The translations under genes were made by a program, and so were the position numbers. The notes beneath the pieces are model-generated. The model searched no databases. It was not told the origin of the DNA and saw only the letters and a list, made by a program, of their open reading frames with translations. Positions 1 to 10,934 of a stretch of DNA of 64,000 bases are shown here, piece by piece; position 1 is the first letter of the stretch; every line of letters starts with the position of its first letter. Source of the stretch: Archangium sp. (GTDB lineage: Bacteria > Myxococcota > Myxococcia > Myxococcales > Myxococcaceae); the NCBI GenBank assembly GCA_030695565.1, contig JAUYRZ010000038.1:28470-92469 (forward strand), read 5' to 3'.

Positions 1-212
1 GGTCTCCACTGCCGGGAGGATGAGCCCGGAGGGCCGCCTCCACCTCCTCGGCGCATGAGGTGGTTCAGTTCTGCCTGCACGTTCTGGTGGGCGAACGAGG
101 GCCGGCCCCTGACGTACAGCTCGCCCGCGATGACCTCATCGGTCATGTTCTCCGGCAGGCGCTCGAGCTCGCCGAGCAGCTCTGCGTTCGATCTGTTCTT
201 CAGCGCCGGCAT
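1..212 (-). CDS. Uma2-family (DUF820) endonuclease-fold protein, N-terminal fragment with probable frameshift
   Basis: The ATG at 212 opens a frame that runs off the left window edge. The residues LPENMTDEVIAGELYV, then RPSFAHQNVQAEL, then a Gly-rich turn (RGGGGGPPG) match the beginning of Uma2-family proteins, a PD-(D/E)XK-fold family common in cyanobacteria and myxobacteria whose biological role is unclear. After PPG the annotated frame turns into SSSRQWR, whereas a neighbouring frame reads LILPAVET, which is what the family has at this point. One base therefore seems to be missing in the G/C run near 24-28. It lies 52 bp downstream of the SEC-C gene on the same strand, so it may be cotranscribed. 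Only the first quarter to third of the family is visible. Confidence 0.6.
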   Translation of the reverse strand, partial: MPALKNRSNAELLGELERLPENMTDEVIAGELYVRGRPSFAHQNVQAELNHLMRRGGGGGPPGSSSRQWR

Positions 213-263
213 CGATTCGGGGGTAAGAGCACTGCCGTCCGTGGCGTGCTGCCCTGGGCGCCC

Positions 264-1358
264 TCAAGACGCCAAACAGCAGCTCTTGAACTTCTTGCCG
301 GACCCGCAGGGACAGGGCTCATTCCGGCCAACCTTGAGCGAGGCGGCAGTGGCCGCCAGCGGGGGCAACCAGGTCGAGACGGGCTTGAGCTTCAGCGGCA
401 GCGCCCTGCAGCGACGGGCGAGCTCAGACAGCCCAGCCGAGCTGAGCATCGGAGGGAGCACCTTGATTCGCGCGAAGGCCAGCTGCGGCACCAGCCGATG
501 GGCGAGCTCAGCCATGTCGGTCTGTTTCGGCGGGCCGAAGTCAGCGCGCATGGCGTCTTTGAGCTGCTCGACGGCCCGCGCAGGTGCATCAGAACGATCG
601 GGGAGGCCGCTCGCCTCGGAGCGCAGTTGCTCGAATTGCCGCCGCAGCTGTTCCGGGTCTCCGACGTGCCTGAGGAGCGCGAGGCCTCGCTCCGCGGCCA
701 GAACGCCCAGCGACGGCAGCCCCAGACCTGGCCCCATCAAGGCCAGAGTGTTGAACCCCCAGACATCGGAAGGATGGTGTTGCTGAATCGCAGTGAGCAG
801 TTGCAGACCCTCTTCATGCTGACCCAGCCGCACCTGAAGCAACCCGAGTTCGCGTATCGCTGAAGGGACGTTGTCGGGGTGAAGCTGCAGTTCTTCTGCG
901 ACGCAGTCGACCTGGAGGGTCAAGCCCAGCGCCTCGCCTCGTTCAACCAGCCTCCATGCCGCTTCAGCGAGGATATCGGCGTAGTACACAGCGGGGCTTC
1001 GATCGGCCGACACGGCGACGAGCCCGTAGGTGCGGTCGTTGAGCGTGAGGAGCGCGGCGGCGGGGTCGGGCCTCTTGCGATCGTGCTCCAACGCCGAGAG
1101 TTCTTGCCGCAGGCCTGCGAGCACGCATGAGGCCCAGTCACCGCAAGGGGGCTCGTGCCGGAAGAGCAGCTCGGACAGGTGGGGCTCGAGGTCTGTGGCC
1201 TCGACGACGCCGCGGGCGAGGTGCACGATCTCCAAAGCGGACAGGCCCGGTATCAAGGTCGCCAGGTCGACACGCTCAGACGCGACGGCGTTGACTGCGA
1301 TCTCGAGCACGTCAGGCGTGCAGGCGGCGTTGGGGTGGACTCGGAGCTTCATTCCCAT
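264..1358 (-). CDS. SEC-C zinc-motif protein with helical, TPR-like body
   Basis: A 364-residue protein whose last about 22 residues form a SEC-C motif (GRNEPCPCGSGKKFKSCC), the small zinc-binding module at the C terminus of SecA and of many uncharacterised proteins. The rest is Leu/Ala/Glu-rich and mostly helical, with a stretch near the middle (LGLLQVRLGQHEEGLQLL) that reads like a tetratricopeptide hairpin. No catalytic motif is seen. The start is uncertain: the frame is open to a GTG at 1382, but the ATG at 1358 has a GAG element upstream and is chosen here; an ATG at 1352 is also possible. It follows the 406-residue secreted protein gene by under 40 bp and is probably the last complete gene of that transcript. 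SEC-C motifs often mediate ribosome or SecB contacts; the role here is unknown. Confidence 0.75.
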   Translation of the reverse strand: MGMKLRVHPNAACTPDVLEIAVNAVASERVDLATLIPGLSALEIVHLARGVVEATDLEPHLSELLFRHEPPCGDWASCVLAGLRQELSALEHDRKRPDPAAALLTLNDRTYGLVAVSADRSPAVYYADILAEAAWRLVERGEALGLTLQVDCVAEELQLHPDNVPSAIRELGLLQVRLGQHEEGLQLLTAIQQHHPSDVWGFNTLALMGPGLGLPSLGVLAAERGLALLRHVGDPEQLRRQFEQLRSEASGLPDRSDAPARAVEQLKDAMRADFGPPKQTDMAELAHRLVPQLAFARIKVLPPMLSSAGLSELARRCRALPLKLKPVSTWLPPLAATAASLKVGRNEPCPCGSGKKFKSCCLAS

Positions 1359-1396
1359 TGGCTGCTCTTGAAGGTGAGACACAAGACTGCCGCGAA

Positions 1397-2617
1397 TTAC
1401 GGCGCCTGCGCGCGGGCCAGTTCGGGGGACTCTTTGAGGGCGTCAGCAAGCATCGCCTCGATCGGCTCGTCGAACGCGGCAGTGGACACGCCTCGGGCCC
1501 ACTCGAAGTCGGCTGAACTCGGTTGACTGACCTGTCCGCGGCGATTGCGAAGAAAGAACCTGGCGCTCGACTTCAGACCCTTCGGGGTTTCGACGACGTC
1601 GACGACGAGCAGGCCAAGCGTCGTCGTGACGTCGCTCACATCTTGACCGCCAAGACAGTCGGCACCCACGCAAGGCTCGCCTTCGACCGCAGGTCCCCCG
1701 CTCTCGAAAGTGAAGCCTCGAGTCGCCAAAGCGCCGCCGACCGCGTTGAGGAGCGCCGACACCAAAGGGGATCGATACCCGCTGCCACGCAGCACGACCT
1801 TGACGTTAGCGTGCCAGCGCAGGCTCGGGAGCTTCTCCGGCAACCAGCCACGGCTGAGGGCCTGTGAGCGCCAGGCGTCCAGCGCGGAGAGGCGGGCGCA
1901 GGGATCCAGCGGTCCGTCCCCCGCCTTCTTCAGCTGAGCAAGCGCCTCATCGACCATGTGGTCCTGACCGGCTTGATGAAGATGCGCGCGAACGACGTCG
2001 CGTGCGCTCCACAGATCGATGCCTCGCGGGTCGTTGAGCCCGTCACAGACGGCGGCAAGCTGACTCACCGACTTCGTTGCGGGCTCGAAGCTCGTGCCGG
2101 CTCGCAACCCCGTGGGGCCCATCACGCCACCGAGTTGTCTGGCGGACCGGGCGGTGGCCTCTTCGAGGGTTTCGCCATTCTGAGGCGAAAAGGGCAGCGT
2201 CGACTGCCAGACACGCACCCCACCCGTTGGCGTGAACGCCGGGTCGAGCACCCAGGTACCGGGCACTGCGCCCGCCTGGAGTTCCACCGATAGTTCGCCC
2301 TCGACGCCGAGGAGTTTGTCGCGGCAGGGCGCAAAGTTCTCTTCGACGCAAACGTGACGACGTCGAGCTGCACTGTCGGCGACAGCAAGGCTGATCACCT
2401 CGAGGTCGGGCTGCTTTCTCAGCGCAAGTAGCAATTCAGCCTCGAGGCGGGTCTCGAGTTCAGGCGCGAAGGTGCCTTTGGCCACCTTGAGGAGCACGCG
2501 GTGCCGTGGCCCGCTCGTCGTCTTCGGCGCGGCGTCGGCGCACGAAGAAGCGGCGGCGAGAACCACCCAGGGGAGCAGTCGGAGGGTCCGGAGCCCTCGC
2601 GCGAGGGCGCCCGTCAC
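1397..2617 (-). CDS. secreted protein of unknown function
   Basis: A 406-residue protein that I do not recognise. The frame is open further upstream, but the GTG at 2617 overlaps the stop of the preceding gene in a GTGA arrangement and is followed by a plausible export signal: basic n-region, then LLPWVVLAAASSC. The Cys could be lipidated, although the -3 Ala makes the lipobox weak. The mature part begins with a segment resembling domains that rank or sum small values (VAKGTFAPELETRLEAELL) and carries four scattered Cys (two in the N-terminal third, two past the middle) that could form disulfides. It is translationally coupled to the upstream beta-propeller-like lipoprotein, so the two probably act together at the envelope. 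Function is not assignable from sequence. Confidence 0.7.
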   Translation of the reverse strand: MTGALARGLRTLRLLPWVVLAAASSCADAAPKTTSGPRHRVLLKVAKGTFAPELETRLEAELLLALRKQPDLEVISLAVADSAARRRHVCVEENFAPCRDKLLGVEGELSVELQAGAVPGTWVLDPAFTPTGGVRVWQSTLPFSPQNGETLEEATARSARQLGGVMGPTGLRAGTSFEPATKSVSQLAAVCDGLNDPRGIDLWSARDVVRAHLHQAGQDHMVDEALAQLKKAGDGPLDPCARLSALDAWRSQALSRGWLPEKLPSLRWHANVKVVLRGSGYRSPLVSALLNAVGGALATRGFTFESGGPAVEGEPCVGADCLGGQDVSDVTTTLGLLVVDVVETPKGLKSSARFFLRNRRGQVSQPSSADFEWARGVSTAAFDEPIEAMLADALKESPELARAQAP

Positions 2618-4782
2618 GGGCACGTCCAGTCGCCTGTGGAAAGACTGCTGTTGCCGGTGTTGGCATTGTCGCGCTGGTACTTCGGCCACGGCGCGGTCTC
2701 GTCCAGTCCCTTGGAGTCCACCAGAATTGCCCTGAGCGTTGCGGTCGCACCCGCTCTCGTCGTGACGTAGAGCACTCCCAACGGCTTCGTGCAGTCCTTC
2801 GTTCCGCCCGCAGTTCTATACACGTCCAACGCGGGCTGGGAGACATTGCCTGCGCCGGTGAGAGGGGCAAGCGAGGCCTGCCAAACCTCTGACAGGTCGC
2901 TCGTGCGTCGGACCGTCAGGGTTCCGCTCGAGCCGATGAGGTACGCAAGAGAGCCGGCACCCAGCACGGGCGTGGTCGCTTGCAGATTACCAACGCCGGC
3001 AGGGACGGTCGTCGAACCTCCAAACATTCCCGTGGCGTACGACACCTTCGAGACGTCGCCACCCGAATTGCCGTACAGAAGAAAGCCAGCGCCGACCGCA
3101 GGGGGCCCGGCATTCGCGGCCGCTGACTCCGTGAATACGGTGGTTCCGCTGAACATCCCGCTCGCGTTCGTCGCAAACAGAGCACCGTTGCTCGCCACTC
3201 CTCCTCCTCCTCCTCCTGCATATCCCAAGCCGTCAAGGAACAGGCCGCGAAGCTGAGTTCCCATGGGAAGTGGCGCAGCGACCCCTCGAGCATTCCAACT
3301 TGTGCCTGCGAGATCTGCCTTCCACAGCTTGGTGTCGCCTTCGTACGCAACGAAAGCTTCCGTTGTGCCGCCGCCTGGTGTTCGCACTACCAACGAGGGG
3401 CGAAAAGCGGGGTCGTCTACGGTCGCCAAAGTCAGTCCTTCGCAGTTTCCGGAGACAGGCCCCTGAACGCGACCGTTCCGAACGCCGAGCGGAATCTCGG
3501 TTGTTCCGCCGTCGAGCGACGACAGGGCGAGGTCACCGTTGAATGCCGGTCCTGACGCGGACAAACATTGACTCACACCGACCATTCCTGTGGCGAGACC
3601 AATGGGCACCAGTTGGGAAAAACCAACGGCGAGTTCGGTGCCTACCCAGACCTGGCTGGTCGCCAAAAGCGGCCCAGCCGTAACGGTACCGCCTGTGACG
3701 CTCATCCACGCAAGGCCCCCGTCCTGTGTCGTGGCGATCACGCGCGCCGTGGTCAGGGGCGTCTCCTGTGCACCCCAGACGGCCACGCCCTGATCCGATA
3801 CCGCAACAGGAAGCAGTGGCGTGGAGTTCGCGGCGAGTGTCATCTGCCGAGCCCACTTGAAGCGCGTCACAGGAATCCCCGCGTCCAGAGCCGCAGAGAT
3901 GTTGCCCGCGTTGTCCGCGATGGGGCCCATCCGTAGCGTCGGTGTGGCGCGCATTCCGGGGATGGGAGCCCCAGAGAGTTCGACCTCAAAGCAACGGCAG
4001 TTCCCCGAGCACGCCCCGCTGCAGGCAGTGGAAGGTGCCACCGTCCCTCCAACCCACGAGGTAGAGAGGTCTGAGGCCTGGGCAACCGCACCTCCGTCAA
4101 CCGTGACCCGAATGGTCGCCACTTCGTCCTTCTTCCAGAACCCGGTGAATCCGGGCTCCGCGTCTGCCAGTGCGGCGTGCCGCGGCTCAACAACCACCAT
4201 TACGTCTGGGGCGACGGTGTCCTTTTGCAACGTCAGCGTGGCACCCGGGAGTCCCGGCCCCTGCCATCCCGCGAAGTAACTCCGCATGCCGTCGGTGCCG
4301 GTCAACAGCAACTGACCTGAGTAGGTGCCGGCAGCTCCGACGAAGTCACCCACTGCGCCCGTCACGGGCACGGCCGCAATCGTCACTGCGCCGCCGTCTG
4401 CTTTCGTCACCCGCAGGGTGGCCGCCACAGGCGAGGTCGCAAAGGGGGTCCCCTCCGACGGGGTGACCCAACTGATCTGCAATTCGCTGCTGACGCACCT
4501 CCCGCCATCGAGCGTTGGGGCGCACTCTTCATAGGGCTGAGGGCAAACGAAACCCACTTCGCAGAATGGCGCCGCACCACCACCTCCGCCGCCTGCCATG
4601 GCGCCTCCTCCACCGCCCATCACGCCACCGCCGCCACCAACGGTGCCGGCATCAGCCCTTGCGCAGAATCGCTCTACGCACACGTTGCCAGAGCCACAGT
4701 CAGAGTCCTCGCTGCAGGGCCGAATTCCGAAGGTGCAGCTCGAAAGTCCAACACACAGCACACCGATCCAAAACGAGCGCAT
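2614..4782 (-). CDS. lipoprotein with Gly-rich linker, Ig-like region and PQQ-like propeller-type C-terminal half
   Basis: A 722-residue lipoprotein. The ATG at 4782 overlaps the upstream stop (TGATG) and opens a signal peptide with lipobox VGLSSC (Cys about 16). A Cys-rich module (CSEDSDCGSGNVCVERFC) typical of myxobacterial surface proteins follows, then a poly-Gly/Met linker and a second Cys-rich segment. The middle (WVTPSEGTPFATSPVAA) looks like Ig-like beta domains. The C-terminal 400 residues are beta-rich repeats ending in WPKYQRDNANTGN, a signature of PQQ-like beta-propeller proteins. It is probably an outer-surface or periplasmic binding scaffold. It sits between the 299-residue membrane-anchored protein and the 406-residue secreted protein, all overlapping, so one operon is likely. 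No enzyme motif is seen. Confidence 0.75.
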   Translation of the reverse strand: MRSFWIGVLCVGLSSCTFGIRPCSEDSDCGSGNVCVERFCARADAGTVGGGGGVMGGGGGAMAGGGGGGAAPFCEVGFVCPQPYEECAPTLDGGRCVSSELQISWVTPSEGTPFATSPVAATLRVTKADGGAVTIAAVPVTGAVGDFVGAAGTYSGQLLLTGTDGMRSYFAGWQGPGLPGATLTLQKDTVAPDVMVVVEPRHAALADAEPGFTGFWKKDEVATIRVTVDGGAVAQASDLSTSWVGGTVAPSTACSGACSGNCRCFEVELSGAPIPGMRATPTLRMGPIADNAGNISAALDAGIPVTRFKWARQMTLAANSTPLLPVAVSDQGVAVWGAQETPLTTARVIATTQDGGLAWMSVTGGTVTAGPLLATSQVWVGTELAVGFSQLVPIGLATGMVGVSQCLSASGPAFNGDLALSSLDGGTTEIPLGVRNGRVQGPVSGNCEGLTLATVDDPAFRPSLVVRTPGGGTTEAFVAYEGDTKLWKADLAGTSWNARGVAAPLPMGTQLRGLFLDGLGYAGGGGGGVASNGALFATNASGMFSGTTVFTESAAANAGPPAVGAGFLLYGNSGGDVSKVSYATGMFGGSTTVPAGVGNLQATTPVLGAGSLAYLIGSSGTLTVRRTSDLSEVWQASLAPLTGAGNVSQPALDVYRTAGGTKDCTKPLGVLYVTTRAGATATLRAILVDSKGLDETAPWPKYQRDNANTGNSSLSTGDWTCP

Positions 4783-5681
4783 CAGAACGACCCTCCCACC
4801 TGAAGAACCCCACCGCCGACGATGGGCATGATCGAAACCTGAGCAGGAGCCGGGGCGGCTGTCCCCCAAAGAATCGCGCCCGCGCCAGCCGCCACTGCGC
4901 CGACCCCCATTCCGACGAAGCCCACTGTCGAAAGCGTCTGAGCCGTCGCGGCCTGTCTCGCCATCGCTGGATTCGACGCGATGTCCCCGCTGTGGTCCGC
5001 GCCGTAGCCGAGCCCTGCGCCCACCCCAGCGAGTGCAGCACCGACTACGGCCAAGCCGGCGCCCACGAAGACGAAAGCCTTTCCCGTTGATCTCTGCCCC
5101 GCGCCGAGATCCTCAACCACCAAAGGTGGCGGCGGCGGGGGCTGGATTCGTGAGGGCTCGACCTTTGCTTCAACCGGCTTGACTGGCTCGAGTTCCGCTA
5201 CCTTCAGGGCCGCGAACAACTGGGTAAGCGCGACTCGCACGACCTCCAGGAACGAATCCTTCCCCTTCTTGACCTTCACGGTCTGGGTGAAACGAACCGC
5301 CCTCCCGTCCTCCCGCACAACCCGTCCTGATGCGACCACCGTCTCTTCCAGTGTGAAGTCGACGCTCGCGTAGAGCGCGTAGAGTGAATGGGCGTTCCTC
5401 GAGAGCTGCACGAGGCACTCGTCATCGCGCTCGCAGTCCTGGCGCTTGAGTTCCTTGAGCGCCAGGTCGAACGCGGCGAAGTCCGGCAGCGTGACCCCCG
5501 ACCTCCGGAGGAGGCGCTTGAAGTCTTGCTGAATGGCCTCGGCGTCGCCTTTCGTGAAGCCTGACGGCACCCGCTTCACCTCGAGTGGGAAAGGCATCAC
5601 CACCGGCTGGGGTGCCTGCGCCAACGAGAGCGAGGACAGACCCAACACCAGGCACCACCAGAACCGCTTCGCAGAGAGCAT
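4782..5681 (-). CDS. exported protein with central TM hairpin, unknown function
   Basis: A 299-residue protein with an N-terminal signal sequence (KRFWWCLVLGLSSLSLAQA, residues 5-23). The ATG at 5681 is selected because the longer open frame upstream reads into the MFS gene and encodes nothing hydrophobic. Residues about 25-170 form a mixed alpha/beta domain with a Cys pair (CERDDEC) of a type found in myxobacterial proteins that assign a value to a protein set. A poly-Pro stretch (IQPPPPPPLVV) follows, and then a Gly/Ala-rich segment that can form two transmembrane helices (AFVFVGAGLAVVGAALAG and VGFVGMGVGAVAAGAGAI). It starts 50 bp after the MFS gene and overlaps the next lipoprotein by one base. 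This layout suggests the gene products assemble together in the envelope; the function is unknown. Confidence 0.7.
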   Translation of the reverse strand: MLSAKRFWWCLVLGLSSLSLAQAPQPVVMPFPLEVKRVPSGFTKGDAEAIQQDFKRLLRRSGVTLPDFAAFDLALKELKRQDCERDDECLVQLSRNAHSLYALYASVDFTLEETVVASGRVVREDGRAVRFTQTVKVKKGKDSFLEVVRVALTQLFAALKVAELEPVKPVEAKVEPSRIQPPPPPPLVVEDLGAGQRSTGKAFVFVGAGLAVVGAALAGVGAGLGYGADHSGDIASNPAMARQAATAQTLSTVGFVGMGVGAVAAGAGAILWGTAAPAPAQVSIMPIVGGGVLQVGGSF

Positions 5682-5730
5682 TGAGCGTCTCTTACCATCG
5701 CGGGAAAGAGGTCCAAACACTCGTCTCGAG

Positions 5731-6939
5731 TCACCGGCTCTCTGCGACAGCGAGCCCTTCCGCCCTCCGCCCGGCGGAGAGAGCGACCCCCACGCTGGCC
5801 AACTGCACCACTCCGGCGGCCACGAAGACGACCGTGTACGCGGTGCCCCGCTCCACACCCGCCGACAACAGGGCACTCGAGATGCCGCCTGCCAGCGTGG
5901 AACCCAGGAACATGCCCAGCGTACCGGCCGCGTTGAGCACCGCCATCGCCGACGCGCGCGCCGTATCAGGCACGGCCTGCGCCGCGAGCCCCAGGCTCGG
6001 CCCGTAGATCGCCGCGGAAGCCAGCCCCGCGATCGACAACACCACCACGATCAGCTGCACTGGCACGAACGGGAGCGCCACGTACGAGCCCGCGTAGATC
6101 AGCGCCCCGAACGCGATCAACTTCCACCGATCGACCCGATCACCCAGCCGGGCCATCGGCCAGGTGCCCAGCGCGAAGATCATCAAGAACGCCGAGAACC
6201 ACCCGTTGACCGTGGAGTCCGGCACGCCCAGCACGTGGTGCCCATAGAGCTGCAAGGGCACGATGAAGGCGCCCACCGCGAAACGCTCCAGCGCCACCAC
6301 GATGGTCGGCCCGCGCAGCAAGGGCGCCTCGAAGATGAGCGACTTGAAGGTCACCCGAGACTGCTCGGCGTCGGTCGACTTCGGCAGCACCACCAGCGCG
6401 ATGAGCCCGGTGAGCACGCCGATCACCCCTCCCACCAGTAAAGGCAAGGTGGGGTTGGTCTTCGCGAGGATCGCGCCCAGCGGAATGCCGATGAGAATCG
6501 ACAACACCACCGCGCACCCCACCACCCCCATCGCGGCCGGCGACTTCGACTGCCGGCGAATGGTGCCCATCAGAATCGAGACCGCCGCGATGTAGACGGC
6601 GCCCTGCAGGAAGCGCAGCCCCAGCAGCAGCCACACCGGGGGCGACAACGTCACCAGCAGCAGCAGCGCGCCATCGAGCGCCGCCGAGACACCCGCCACC
6701 AGCCGGCGCCGGCCCATGCGCTCGGCCCTCACGGCGAGGAGCGGGCCACCCACCACCGCGCCCAGCAGGTTGACGGCGATGAACGCGTGCATCAACCACT
6801 CGGCGCCCGGCCAGCTCGCCGTGACGAAGCTGCGCACCACGGGAATGACGATGGTGCCCGGCAACATCGCCCCCAGCACGAGCAAAGCCCCCAGCCACAA
6901 GCGCATGGTGCTTCGGGCGGGCACGTGGGGGTTCGACAC
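5731..6939 (-). CDS. major facilitator superfamily (MFS) transporter
   Basis: A 402-residue integral membrane protein with about 12 hydrophobic segments. The cytoplasmic loop between TM2 and TM3 carries the MFS A-motif remnant RAERMGRRRLV, and a second basic loop (RLGDRVDRWKLIA) lies in the equivalent place of the C-terminal half. Family members export drugs or small metabolites by proton antiport; no substrate can be inferred. It is the first gene of a minus-strand run and diverges from sdhC across about 170 bp, the likely site of both promoters. The start ATG is followed closely by a second ATG (residue 12) immediately before TM1, which is an alternative start. Confidence 0.88.
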   Translation of the reverse strand: MSNPHVPARSTMRLWLGALLVLGAMLPGTIVIPVVRSFVTASWPGAEWLMHAFIAVNLLGAVVGGPLLAVRAERMGRRRLVAGVSAALDGALLLLVTLSPPVWLLLGLRFLQGAVYIAAVSILMGTIRRQSKSPAAMGVVGCAVVLSILIGIPLGAILAKTNPTLPLLVGGVIGVLTGLIALVVLPKSTDAEQSRVTFKSLIFEAPLLRGPTIVVALERFAVGAFIVPLQLYGHHVLGVPDSTVNGWFSAFLMIFALGTWPMARLGDRVDRWKLIAFGALIYAGSYVALPFVPVQLIVVVLSIAGLASAAIYGPSLGLAAQAVPDTARASAMAVLNAAGTLGMFLGSTLAGGISSALLSAGVERGTAYTVVFVAAGVVQLASVGVALSAGRRAEGLAVAESR

Positions 6940-7112
6940 GCGTCATTCACTAGCAGAGGGGCCCTGCCCCGCGCGAGCCATCACGTTTGCTACTGCTCGC
7001 GCTCACGATTTCGCTTGTCGATTCCGGGAGCCATGGGCAAACGGCCGCACTGTTCCGCGCAGGCCGCGTTACGAATCCGCGAAGGCGCCCCCACCTCCTG
7101 GAAGGAAGAGCG

Positions 7113-7834
7113 ATGGCAGATGCGATGGAGTTGAAGCGCGACACAGCAGGTGAGTCCCTGCTGGGTTCGCTGACGAGATTTTTCATGAGCGCAGTCGGCT
7201 CCAAGGTGGTGATGGCTGCCACCGGGCTGGGCTTGTTCCTCTTCGTGGTGGGCCACCTGGCGGGCAACCTGCTCGCCTACGTGGGCCGCGACGCGTTCAA
7301 CGCGTACGCGATCGCGCTCAAGAGCAACGCGATCCTGCTGTGGGGCGCGCGTTCGGCGCTGCTCATCGGTTTTCCCCTGCACATCCTCACGGCGATCCGC
7401 ACGGTGCAGTTGAACCGCGCCGCCCGCCCGGTGCCCTACGCGTTCGACAACAAGTCGCCTGCGCGCACGGCCGCCAAGACGATGATGCTCAGCGGCCTGG
7501 TGGTGATGTTCTACTTCCTCTACCACCTGGCTCACTTCACCTGGCGCATCACCGGGCCGCAGCCAGTCACCCTGTTGCCCGATGGCAACTTTGACGCCTA
7601 CTCGATGCTGGTGATGGGCTTTCAGCAGCCGCTGATCTCGCTGATCTACATCGGCGCGCAGGTGCTGCTGGCCGCGCACCTCTCGCACGGTGTCTACAGC
7701 ATGTTCCAGCACCTGGGCTTCTGGGGCACGAAGTGGACGCCCTTCCTCAAGAAAACCGCGCTCGTCGCCGGTTACGGCCTGTGCGCCGCCTTCGCCTCCA
7801 TTCCGCTCGCAGTCCTGCTGGGGATCATCAAGCC

Positions 7835-7838
<4 letters not shown>
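7113..7838 (+). CDS. sdhC: succinate dehydrogenase cytochrome b subunit (b558 type)
   Basis: The 241-residue membrane anchor of succinate:quinone oxidoreductase (complex II), a di-heme cytochrome b of the fused SdhC/FrdC b558 type with five TM helices. Candidate heme-ligand His residues are visible in [27 protein letters not shown] and [12 protein letters not shown]. The ATG at 7113 follows a good Shine-Dalgarno (GGAAGGAAGAG); the frame is open further upstream but without such a site. The stop overlaps the sdhA start (ATGA), giving tight sdhC-sdhA-sdhB coupling. The product passes electrons from the SdhB iron-sulfur clusters to the quinone in the cytoplasmic membrane, linking the TCA cycle to respiration. 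Confidence 0.93.
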
Positions 7839-9735
<1,897 letters not shown>

Positions 9736-9739
<4 letters not shown>

Positions 9740-10494
9740 GCGAGAAATTGATGAAGTTGAAGCTCCACGTCTGGCGCCAGCCCAACAAGGACCAGGCCGG
9801 GGCCATGAAGGACTACGCGGTCGAGGGTGTCTCGGAACACATGTCGTTCCTCGAGATGATGGACACCTTGAACGAGCAGTTGATGAACAAGGGCGAGGAG
9901 CCCGTCGCGTTCGATCACGACTGCCGCGAAGGCATCTGCGGTTCGTGCTCGATGGTGATCAACGGGCTGCCGCACGGCGGGCACAAGGGCGTCACCGTGT
10001 GCCAGCTGCACATGCGTCACTTCAAAGATGGCGACGAGATCTTCATCGAGCCGTGGCGCGCGAAGGCGTTCCCGGTGCTGAAGGATCTGGTGGTCGATCG
10101 CGCTGCGTTCGATCGCATCGTCGCTTCGGGCGGCTACGTCTCGGTGGCCACCGGCGGTGCGCCTGACGCGAACGCGCTGCCCATTCCGAAGAAGGAAGCG
10201 GACCTCTCGATGGACGCGGCGGCCTGCATCGGCTGCGGCGCCTGCGTAGCGGCCTGCAAGAACGCGTCGGCGATGTTGTTCACTGCCGCCAAGGCCTCGC
10301 ACCTGAACCACCTGCCGCAGGGTCAGCCCGAGCGGTTCGAGCGGGTGAAGAACATGAGCATGCAGATGGACGCCGAAGGTTTCGGCACGTGCACCAACCT
10401 CTCGCAGTGCGAGGCGGTGTGCCCCAAGGAGATCAGCGTGCGGGTGATCGCCGAGTTCAACGCCGACCTCATCAAGGCGCAGGTCAAGGGCTGA
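9736..10494 (+). CDS. sdhB: succinate dehydrogenase iron-sulfur subunit
   Basis: A 252-residue electron-transfer subunit of complex II. The plant-type [2Fe-2S] site is [12 protein letters not shown] (Cys63, 68, 71) plus Cys89. The [4Fe-4S] site is [11 protein letters not shown] (Cys164, 167, 170, 174). The [3Fe-4S] site is [15 protein letters not shown] (Cys219, 225, 229), with the last Cys-Pro shared as usual. The GTG at 9736 overlaps the sdhA stop (GTGA) and has GGAG six bases upstream, so I prefer it to the ATG at 9751, which would shorten the protein by five residues. Third gene of the sdhCAB operon. Confidence 0.95.
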
Positions 10495-10498
10495 GCAG

Positions 10499-10831
10499 GT
10501 GACGGACCTGGAGGCGATCGAACATCTCCAGGAACGCGCCCGAGCCTTTGCGAGGCCGCTGCACATTGCGTCGGGGTTCGCGACGCTCGGCGTGGGCATC
10601 GTGGGGGCCGGGGTGATGGTGCTGCTGCAGTGGGCGGCCGCAGGCGTCGCTGAGATCAAGATCTCGGTGCTCGGCGGCTGCGCGGGCGCCTCGGTCGTGC
10701 CCTTCGGCTTCAACCGGTTCATCAAGCTGATGCTTCAGCGGCGCCGGACCGAATGGATCAACGAGATGGTGCACGGCGAAGGCGCCTCGCGCGAGGCGCT
10801 CGAGGCGTCGTTCTCGTTCGACTCCTGGTAG
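10499..10831 (+). CDS. small membrane protein, unknown function
   Basis: A 110-residue protein starting with GTG only 4 bp after sdhB, so it is probably read from the sdh transcript. It has a short helical N terminus, a hydrophobic span of about 45 residues that can form two TM helices (IASGFATLGVGIVGAGVMVLL and the region ending GGCAGASVVPFGF), and a basic C-terminal tail (KLMLQRRRTEW) probably facing the cytoplasm. I do not recognise the family. Its place in the operon suggests a possible accessory role near complex II, but this is guilt by association only. Confidence 0.6.
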   Translation: MTDLEAIEHLQERARAFARPLHIASGFATLGVGIVGAGVMVLLQWAAAGVAEIKISVLGGCAGASVVPFGFNRFIKLMLQRRRTEWINEMVHGEGASREALEASFSFDSW

Positions 10832-10900
10832 TGAGGTCGTCAGCCCGCCTCACTCACTGTGCCGCATCGCCCAAACCAACGAGCCGCTCGCCCCGAAGGC

Positions 10901-10922
10901 CCGGCCCCATGAAGGAGGCCGG
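10901..10922. terminator. candidate bidirectional terminator hairpin
   Basis: Perfect 6-bp arms CCGGCC / GGCCGG separated by 10 nt, extended imperfectly by flanking CCCC / GGGG. It lies between the converging sdh-operon tail and the DUF7151-like lipoprotein gene. There is no U-tract, so intrinsic termination is only plausible. Confidence 0.4.
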
Positions 10923-10934
10923 GGCGAAACGCTT

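Noticed and set aside
4598..4700. Poly-Gly coding stretch as a microsatellite with phase variation
   Set aside because: Codons are mixed GGC/GGT/GGA with interruptions; length change would be in frame and there is no pure homopolymer.
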